Below are positions 58,270 through 64,000 of a stretch of 64,000 bases of DNA, one piece after another. Numbering within the stretch: the first letter of the stretch is position 1; each line of letters begins with the position of its first letter. The translations under genes and the position numbers were made by a program. Below the pieces are notes generated by a model. The model ran no database searches, had not been told where the DNA came from, and was given only the letters and a program-made list of their open reading frames with translations. This DNA comes from Epiperipatus broadwayi. Taxonomy: Eukaryota > Onychophora > Udeonychophora > Euonychophora > Peripatidae. The stretch spans positions 5,449,276 to 5,513,275 of the forward strand of contig JAQFVV010006245.1 of NCBI GenBank assembly GCA_028023455.1. Reading direction: 5' to 3'.

Positions 58270-59925
58270 TGTACCTCCCTCTTACACAAAATCCTATCAC
58301 GGGGCTGTCGGTACCTCGGGTAGAGTAATCAATATCATTTGCAAACATTTGCCAATAACATTAACACTCGTTTACTAGATTACATATTAGCCAATCAAAC
58401 CTTTTATTTATTTAAAGGAAAAAATCCAATGGGCGCCAGCCGACCTTTGTCGACAAGTCTGCTTGACCAATACGATCTAGTACCCGCTCCCGCTAGCTCA
58501 GCTACAACAATCAATTAAATATAATCCGCCTACCTAAAAAAATCAATTTATGAATCTTTCTCTGCGCTAAATTTCTCGCTTTCTCTTTTTCTTTTATTTA
58601 ATTATTTAATTTAAATCTAATTTAAGTAATCACTAACCCATGAAGTCTCCATTTACGCTATTACACTTCGTTTGGTCTTATAATATAATTAATTACACTT
58701 TCGTTCAAGTTCAGATAATATTTAATACAATCAAAATTTCATATTATAAATACATAAAAAAAATAATTATACACACAGTCACAATAAAATCTCTGGGTAA
58801 TGGAGCTAAAGACAACTAATAATTATTGTTCGTACCATAAAGTTCAGAGTTTATTATTCCATTTATTATTACGGCTTTTAATTAGTGAATTAGAAATTGA
58901 AATAAACATTACCTAGCTTTCTCCCTTATGCACGGTTCCGAGCGTTGCTTCTGATAGTATTTCATTCGGTCAGTTAGCGCTAACTCTTTGCACTCCTTTT
59001 CCCGATGTCGTTGGGATCCTGTGGGCTCCACGTGGACACTCCGTCTCCTTCTTGTTTTACGCGACCATGATCGACATTTGAACTGTTGGCTGTTGGTATT
59101 GCGGGAAGGATTCGGCCGGCTGTTCACACGATGGGTTTAACAGTGCAGCATTATGTTTAGCTTGAGACGTATATTAATATTCAATGCTCTCGATCTATAA
59201 AAATAATTTTAATTAATAATACAATAGAAAATTCGCCCTTTTATATTTTACGGTCCTTATCTTGCGGATTCAATCTACAATACGTAACTAATCCTCTGGT
59301 GTTTCAGTTACGGTCCGTGCTGACTTTCTGGTGTTTGCATTGGTCATTTTAATTTCTTTGTACTCTCTGCTAGAGTTATTTCAATTTCTTTATTTCAATT
59401 TCTTTGTTAGAGTTATTTCAATTTCTTTGTTAAAATTATTTCAATTTCTTTGTTAAAGTTATTTCAATTTCTTTGTTAGAATTATTTCAATTTCTTTGTT
59501 AAAGTTATTTTCACTAACTAGCCGTTTAATGGAAATTTCTTATGTTCGTCATTAGCTCCCATTGTTCACTACATTCCTTTGATTACATATATTTTTCCTT
59601 TTTTTTTTTTTTATTATAATTATAAGACAAAACGAATTCCACCTTGTTTTTTTTTTTTTTTCTTAAAGCAATCTTAAATCAAATTTTAGTTCTTTAGGTT
59701 TTATTTAAATACGATTCAAAATTATATCTTATAAAACTGTCTAATTTATGCTTTTAACGATAAACCTGTCTATGAGAAAAAAAAATCCTTTTATTCTTAT
59801 TTTACCCTACAAGACCTTTTATTTTTATTAAATATTTACACAAATCGTTTATCAATTTATATTTTTTTTCAAAATTATGTGTAACTCCGTAGAAAGCACA
59901 CTCCTTCCTGATGTATCTCGGTACA
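58270..59925 (-). repeat. Probable 3' LTR of the gypsy element
   Basis: The segment starts TGTACC on the plus strand and ends GGTACA, a perfect 6-bp terminal inverted repeat with canonical TG...CA ends. It lies directly beyond the polypurine tract of the minus-strand gypsy element. CpG content is higher than in the host background and similar to the coding part of the element. It would be 1656 bp, long but within range. The matching 5' LTR lies outside the window, so the outer boundary at 58270 is inferred from the terminal motif alone. A small minus frame (58909-59127) is of unknown meaning. Confidence 0.5.
59371..59511. repeat. 23-bp minisatellite inside the LTR, about 6 copies
   Basis: Repeated GTTATTTCAATTTCTTTGTT plus AGA or AAA, in near-perfect tandem from about 59375, with a partial first unit. 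Confidence 0.9.
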
Positions 59926-59945
59926 TTTCTCCGTCCCCCCTTTTT
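59926..59945 (-). promoter_or_regulatory. Polypurine tract for plus-strand priming
   Basis: On the minus strand AAAAAGGGGGGACGGAGAAA, almost all purine, sits immediately before TGTACC. This is the expected position of the primer for second-strand DNA synthesis next to the 3' LTR. Confidence 0.75.
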
Positions 59946-60069
59946 GAAACTAAAATATCAATCTGAAGGTTTTAGTTTCAACATTTAACTTTATTCTTAC
60001 TATACATTCCCCTTGATTTATTTTGATGGAAGTTCGTCCTCTCTTATTCTCGTGTGTCCGTGTTACTCG

Positions 60070-62196
60070 TTAAGCTTTCTTCTTTAGTAATTGTAAGGAT
60101 CGCGCATTGAACGTTCCCCTACAGTCTGACCCTTGGGCGACTTTGAAGGCGTTATTTCCGTACTCCTTTATGATTTTGTATGGCCCGTCGTATATGGGTT
60201 GAAATTTCTTATATATCCCCTTTTCCGGATGGCTTACGGGGTTTACCCTTACCATGACCTCATCTCCCAGCTTGAACATAGCCTTGCTCTTCCCTTGTCT
60301 CCTTTGTCTTATATTTCCCATCTTTCTGAGTTTACAGCGTGCTTCATCCGCGTCTTTCTTCTTATCAATAGGTGGTGTTCTAATCGGTAAAGGGGTTTTG
60401 AATGGGTAAGGGGTATTTCTCCCATGATGAAGCCTGATGGGTTCGAACCCGGTGGATTCGTTTTTGGACCAATTTATCATGTTCGCCACTCTCGAGGCCT
60501 CTTTTACCCATCCACGATGATTGTTCTGGAGATACACACGAAATAAGCGCCCTAATTCCCTCATGACTCGTTCGCAGGGATTAGACTGCGGATTACGAAT
60601 TGAAGTGAGAATATGTCTGATCTGGTGGCGCTTCGTCCACCTTTTCCATTCCTCCGACATAAAGGGAGTTCCATGGTCTGATATTATCTGCTTTGGGATT
60701 CCCACGTCTCGAAAATGTTGACGCTCAAGTACCTGTATAGTTTGTTTGGCATTAGCTTGCGTCACCGGATATATCGCTACGAATTTGGAAAAAACGTCAT
60801 ACGTTACAACAAGATACTTCTTTCTATTAAACTGGGGTAGGGGTCCGTAGAAATCTATTGCCAAGAGGCTGTTAGGCTGGTATGCATATATAGGTCTCAA
60901 CGGGCCCACACTTGATGAGTTTTGGGGCTTTGTTTTCGCACATACAGTACATCCCTCAATGACGTCTAAAACACTCTTATACATTCTTGGCCAATAAAAC
61001 CAATTGCCTATCAACCCTTCCATCTTGCTTGCCCCATAGTGTCCATAATTTTCATGTATGAACATGATTATTTGTTTCCGCATATTCACTGGAAGAACGA
61101 CTCGTGTATGCTCCTCATCTCTCATTTTACGCTGTAAAAGTCCATTTTTCAAACAATATTTTTTTTCTTTCCAGACCGTATTGTTTACAGGTCTTCCTGT
61201 AGGCTGATGGCGCAAGTGGTCTATTATTTGTTTACATTCGGTATCTTCTTCTTGCGCTTTCACTAATCTTTTCAAACTGCACTCTATATCCTCGCCTTTA
61301 TCTACTTCCGCCGCTGCTATGTACGCATCGTTACAAGTTAAATGTTGCTGCGGTGGTTCTATCGGATAGCGACTTAAAGCATCTGCCGCCATATTGTCTC
61401 TGCCTGGGCAATACTGCACGCGATAGTTAAATTCTTGTAAGATCAAACTCCATCGGATCAGCCTACTATTCGTGAGGAAGCTATGATTAAGGAACTCAAG
61501 GCTCCTATGGTCTGTAATCACTATCACCTGCGACCCGATTAAATACTGTCTAAACTTCTTAAAGGCCCAGACAATTGCTAAAGCCTCCCTCTCAGTTACT
61601 GTATAATTTTTTTCAGGCTTACTTAATAAGCGACTTATAAAGAATAACACCCCATATTTCCCGTCGTCCTGCACCTGAGATAATGTGGCTCCCAGGCCCA
61701 TTCCACTACTGTCAGTTTGCACTACAAATGGTTTGTCAAAATCTGGGTATGACAGCATGACCTCTTTTAGAAACCCCCTTTTTACCTTTTCAAAGCTACG
61801 CTCTTGTAGCTCCTCCCACATCCACCTTTTGTCCTTCCTTAATAACTGTAAGAGAGGTTCCATGTCTGAGGAAAAGTTTTTATAAAATCGGTTGAAAAAA
61901 TTACACAGTCCGAGGAAAGCTTTGATGTCTTTCTTCTTCCTTGGTTTTGGAAACTGTTGTATCGCCTCGATTTTTTCTGGATTTGGAGATATTCCCTGCT
62001 CACTGATAATGTGTCCCAAGAATTTCACCTCCGGAGTCATTAGGTGGCTTTTCCCCAAATTTATTTTAATTCCTTTTTCTATGCACTCCCCGAACAGTAG
62101 CTTCAAATGTTCGAAGTGCTCTTCCACACTATTCGAGGCCACAATGATGTCGTCCACATACATCGTAATTAAACTCTTAATTTTTTCTGACAACAC
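60070..62196 (-). CDS. Ty3/gypsy pol: RT C-terminus, RNase H, integrase
   Basis: A 708-codon frame counted from its first Met, though homology continues upstream to about 62357 without a stop, so this Met is not a true start. Domains in order: the RT catalytic box MYVDDIIVAS (residues 12-21); a linker with FLGLCNFFNRFYKNFS; RNase H with TDSSGMGLGA (D about 162), TEREAL, ITDHRSL and DNMAADALSRYP; and the integrase zinc finger HENYGHYG...CTVCAKTK (381-422). The integrase core has D448 (AIDFYGP), D507 (SDHGTPF) and E542 (NPCERVM), a D-35-E spacing. A GPYKI block near 670 matches the GPY/F module. All catalytic residues are present. The frame is intact, so the copy is recent. There is no chromodomain and no env. 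Confidence 0.93.
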   Translation of the reverse strand: MLSEKIKSLITMYVDDIIVASNSVEEHFEHLKLLFGECIEKGIKINLGKSHLMTPEVKFLGHIISEQGISPNPEKIEAIQQFPKPRKKKDIKAFLGLCNFFNRFYKNFSSDMEPLLQLLRKDKRWMWEELQERSFEKVKRGFLKEVMLSYPDFDKPFVVQTDSSGMGLGATLSQVQDDGKYGVLFFISRLLSKPEKNYTVTEREALAIVWAFKKFRQYLIGSQVIVITDHRSLEFLNHSFLTNSRLIRWSLILQEFNYRVQYCPGRDNMAADALSRYPIEPPQQHLTCNDAYIAAAEVDKGEDIECSLKRLVKAQEEDTECKQIIDHLRHQPTGRPVNNTVWKEKKYCLKNGLLQRKMRDEEHTRVVLPVNMRKQIIMFIHENYGHYGASKMEGLIGNWFYWPRMYKSVLDVIEGCTVCAKTKPQNSSSVGPLRPIYAYQPNSLLAIDFYGPLPQFNRKKYLVVTYDVFSKFVAIYPVTQANAKQTIQVLERQHFRDVGIPKQIISDHGTPFMSEEWKRWTKRHQIRHILTSIRNPQSNPCERVMRELGRLFRVYLQNNHRGWVKEASRVANMINWSKNESTGFEPIRLHHGRNTPYPFKTPLPIRTPPIDKKKDADEARCKLRKMGNIRQRRQGKSKAMFKLGDEVMVRVNPVSHPEKGIYKKFQPIYDGPYKIIKEYGNNAFKVAQGSDCRGTFNARSLQLLKKKA

Positions 62197-62339
62197 TTGA
62201 TCAAGGCATTGTATTAGTCCCGCCCCGCTGTTTTTTAAGCCGAAGGGAACCCGATTAAAGTTATATGCCCGTCCATTATATCGGAAAGCGGTATATTTCC
62301 GGTCTTCAGGGTGAAGCTTGATCTGCCAGTAGCTGGCCG

Positions 62340-63791
62340 TTAGATCAAACGTCGAAAATATTTTTTTTTATGGAACTTCATTAATAATTCGCTTATAGGT
62401 GGCGGGGCATTAGTGTCTAGCACTGTTATTTTATTCAACTGTCGCGCGTCTAAACACAATCGAATAGACCCGTCCTTTTTCTTTACAGTCACCAACGGAT
62501 TATTGTATGGTGATGAGCATTTAGAAATAATTCCCCATTTTAGCATATTCTGTAGCTGTTCTTCTACGGCATTTCTATATTGATGTGGTATTGGGTATGT
62601 TCGCGCTTGATACGGCTGGTCTTCCATAAGTTTTATTCGGTGTTCGTATCCTTCGATAACTCCCGGAACTTCTGAAAACACCTCCTCGTACGTGTTCAAC
62701 AAACTCTTCAGTCGTTCTCCGTTCTCGCTTTCCTGTTCCTCTTCCCTTATTATTATTTTTTTTTCTATTTGTATCCCTGCACTGTCTGCATCGTGCTCCG
62801 TTCTACTATTGTCTGCCTCGCAGACGTCAAACGGTATTTCTGCATGATTAATTCTTGCCTGTCGCTTTTCATAATCCAGCACGCATCCTGCTTTGCACAT
62901 AAAGTCTGAGCCCAGGATAGCATCATGTATCAATCCCTCCAAGATCAGCATGACGTGGTTGTATTCCTTCCCTGCGATCTTAATACTCACCCACACTTGC
63001 TCCGATGCCAACTTGGCTCTTTTCCCATTCGCCAGCCTTACGTACACATCCTTTAACGGCAAGGTTTTAATTTTCAAGTTACTCCGGTCCATTTCATTGA
63101 ACGTTTTCTGCGAAATCACCGACACTTGGCTGCCCGAGTCAAGTAGTGCATTAATCGCCTTCCCTTCGATTCCTATTTCTATTTTAGGACATGATTGGTA
63201 TGCCATTCCCAGCTCGCCCCTCTCTTCATTTTGTACTAGGTTTGCTACTTGTCTGCTATTATCTTCTGCCTTTCCCTCTTTCCTCCGATTTTCTTCGTAC
63301 TGTTTATCGTTATCTATCGTCCTGAGTATCTCTGCCGCTCGCTCTATGGTATCATTCCCTATTATTGTTTCTTGGACGTTTTCTGGGAAGCCCCGCCTTA
63401 CTATCCGCAGTATTTGTTGCTCAGATATTTTGTATGCTGTGATTTCCCTTAATCTCGCCACTTGTCTGCGGAAATATGTACTTAGTGATTCTTCTGTTCG
63501 CCATTTTTCTTGGGTTACCTGATGTTTAACAACTTCCTGAAGCCCCTCCCCCCAATAACTCTTCAGCAATGCTTGTTTATATTCCTTGAAGTTCGTTGGC
63601 TTTATTCCCAGCGACTCCCACCAATTTTCGGCCTCATCTTGTATGTAGCTAACAGCTATATTAACTTTAACCGACTCGCTGAACTCATTACATGAAAAAA
63701 AACGTTCTAGACTCTCCAAGTATCTATTCGGTCTTTCCCCTTCGTTTCCCGAGAAGGTCTTTATTTTGATAACCCGACTTGCTATTTCCAT
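62340..63791 (-). CDS. Ty3/gypsy gag-protease-RT N-terminus
   Basis: A 483-codon frame starting at an ATG 209 bp inside the window edge. Residues 1-170 are a gag capsid (FSGNEGERPNRYLESLERFF, AENWWESL, FKEYKQALLKSYWGEG, ISEQQILRIVRRGFPE). Aspartic protease follows with the catalytic LLDSGSQVSVIS (216-227) and flap-side AILGSDFM (about 291-298). RT begins at about 390 with ARTYPIPHQYRNAVEEQL, then KCSSPYNNPLVTVKKKDGS and RLCLDARQLNKIT. The frame ends early inside the RT (KKKYFRRLI then stop), just after a run of nine A on the coding strand. The next frame carries the rest of the RT. No CCHC zinc knuckle is visible between capsid and protease. Gag, protease and RT share one frame. Confidence 0.92.
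   Translation of the reverse strand: MEIASRVIKIKTFSGNEGERPNRYLESLERFFSCNEFSESVKVNIAVSYIQDEAENWWESLGIKPTNFKEYKQALLKSYWGEGLQEVVKHQVTQEKWRTEESLSTYFRRQVARLREITAYKISEQQILRIVRRGFPENVQETIIGNDTIERAAEILRTIDNDKQYEENRRKEGKAEDNSRQVANLVQNEERGELGMAYQSCPKIEIGIEGKAINALLDSGSQVSVISQKTFNEMDRSNLKIKTLPLKDVYVRLANGKRAKLASEQVWVSIKIAGKEYNHVMLILEGLIHDAILGSDFMCKAGCVLDYEKRQARINHAEIPFDVCEADNSRTEHDADSAGIQIEKKIIIREEEQESENGERLKSLLNTYEEVFSEVPGVIEGYEHRIKLMEDQPYQARTYPIPHQYRNAVEEQLQNMLKWGIISKCSSPYNNPLVTVKKKDGSIRLCLDARQLNKITVLDTNAPPPISELLMKFHKKKYFRRLI
62361..62369 (-). other. Homopolymer at the frame change in the RT
   Basis: Nine T on the plus strand (nine A in coding sense). Upstream, the RT reads in one frame to a premature stop at about 62340. 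Downstream, the conserved RT region up to YVDD reads in another frame. A single-base indel in the run, biological or from sequencing, explains it. Programmed slippage inside the RT palm would be unusual. Confidence 0.75.
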
Positions 63792-64000
63792 TTTACACCT
63801 ATTTTATCTTTTTAATAATAATAATAAACTTACGTACGTACAACCAAAACCTAACCTTCCCAGTTCCCCCTTTTTTTTTTCTTATACTAAAATTCCCCGG
63901 AGTGTCCCTATGCCTCCACGTCTTATATAATTGCAAAATCACCTTTACAGTTGCGCTGCTTATACCGTTTTCTAATCCTACTATCACGCTCCCTCCCGCT
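63792..64000 (-). other. 5' leader of the gypsy element, cut by the window edge
   Basis: Untranslated sequence ahead of gag. It has short AT-rich runs and a TAATAATAATAATAAA-type stretch next to the ATG. The primer-binding site and 5' LTR are not seen and should lie beyond 64000. The 62-codon frame 63799-63987 is not considered a gene. Confidence 0.55.

Noticed and set aside
62893-63522. 209-codon plus-strand frame
   Set aside because: It lies wholly antisense to the intact gag-protease frame and has no recognisable motif.
44600-63800. CRISPR-like arrays
   Set aside because: The repeats at 48644 and 59371 are contiguous tandem units without unique spacers, and the sequence is eukaryotic.

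Overview
The window looks like a gene-poor, strongly AT-rich stretch of an invertebrate animal genome. I found no intact cellular protein gene and no conventional rRNA or tRNA gene. Almost everything recognisable is a transposable element, and most copies are decayed. The animal assignment rests on the element mix: RTE-like and CR1/jockey-like LINEs, a Penelope-like element, a mariner, a hAT with a KIAA1586-like transposase, Ty3/gypsy LTR elements and several tRNA-derived SINE families. The species cannot be named from the sequence.

Left part (1-16.9 kb). A CpG-rich block at 1-480 is followed by about 3 kb of featureless AT-rich DNA. A long imperfect inverted repeat (4234-5227) directly abuts the (ATG)n tail of a 5'-truncated RTE-type LINE that still has a 395+ codon reverse-transcriptase frame (5248-6590, minus). 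Two related loci (8545-9046 and 13585-14432) carry degraded tails of the same LINE behind a shared upstream sequence. Between them lies a dead Penelope-like element (10270-12720, minus). It is split by a 310-bp, partly GC-rich insertion flanked by perfect 28-bp duplications. A dead mariner (14590-15525) ends in a striking poly-G/poly-T tract.

Centre (16.9-25.4 kb). This is a clear nest. A CFDP2-like LINE (endonuclease part 16940-17986, RT part 23483-25360) was split by a 5488-bp hAT transposon (17987-23474, 8-bp duplication GATATAGA). A 2.2-kb inverted-repeat element packed with tandem repeats (20975-23198) sits immediately behind the hAT transposase stop. A tRNA-derived SINE sits in the 3' part of the LINE with its own duplication.

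Right part (25.4-64 kb). There are several copies of a fold-back repeat family with 9-12 bp target duplications (25763, 29082, 41324; an older one at 9060), a 224-bp hairpin element (33512), tandem arrays (29.5 and 39.4 kb), two CR1/jockey-like LINE corpses (35085, 44290), and an old gypsy element that lost its pol region (about 46957-52895). The best preserved element is a Ty3/gypsy copy on the minus strand (58270 to beyond 64000). It has gag-protease-RT and RT-RNaseH-integrase frames, a polypurine tract and a probable 3' LTR. Its RT domain is broken only by a one-base frame change at a 9-A run; its 5' LTR lies outside the window.

The nesting gives a relative order of events: LINE, then hAT, then the inner inverted-repeat element; and LINE, then SINE or fold-back element. 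No genes work together as a host pathway here. The interactions are those of transposons: LINE machinery mobilising SINEs, and transposases acting on terminal repeats.
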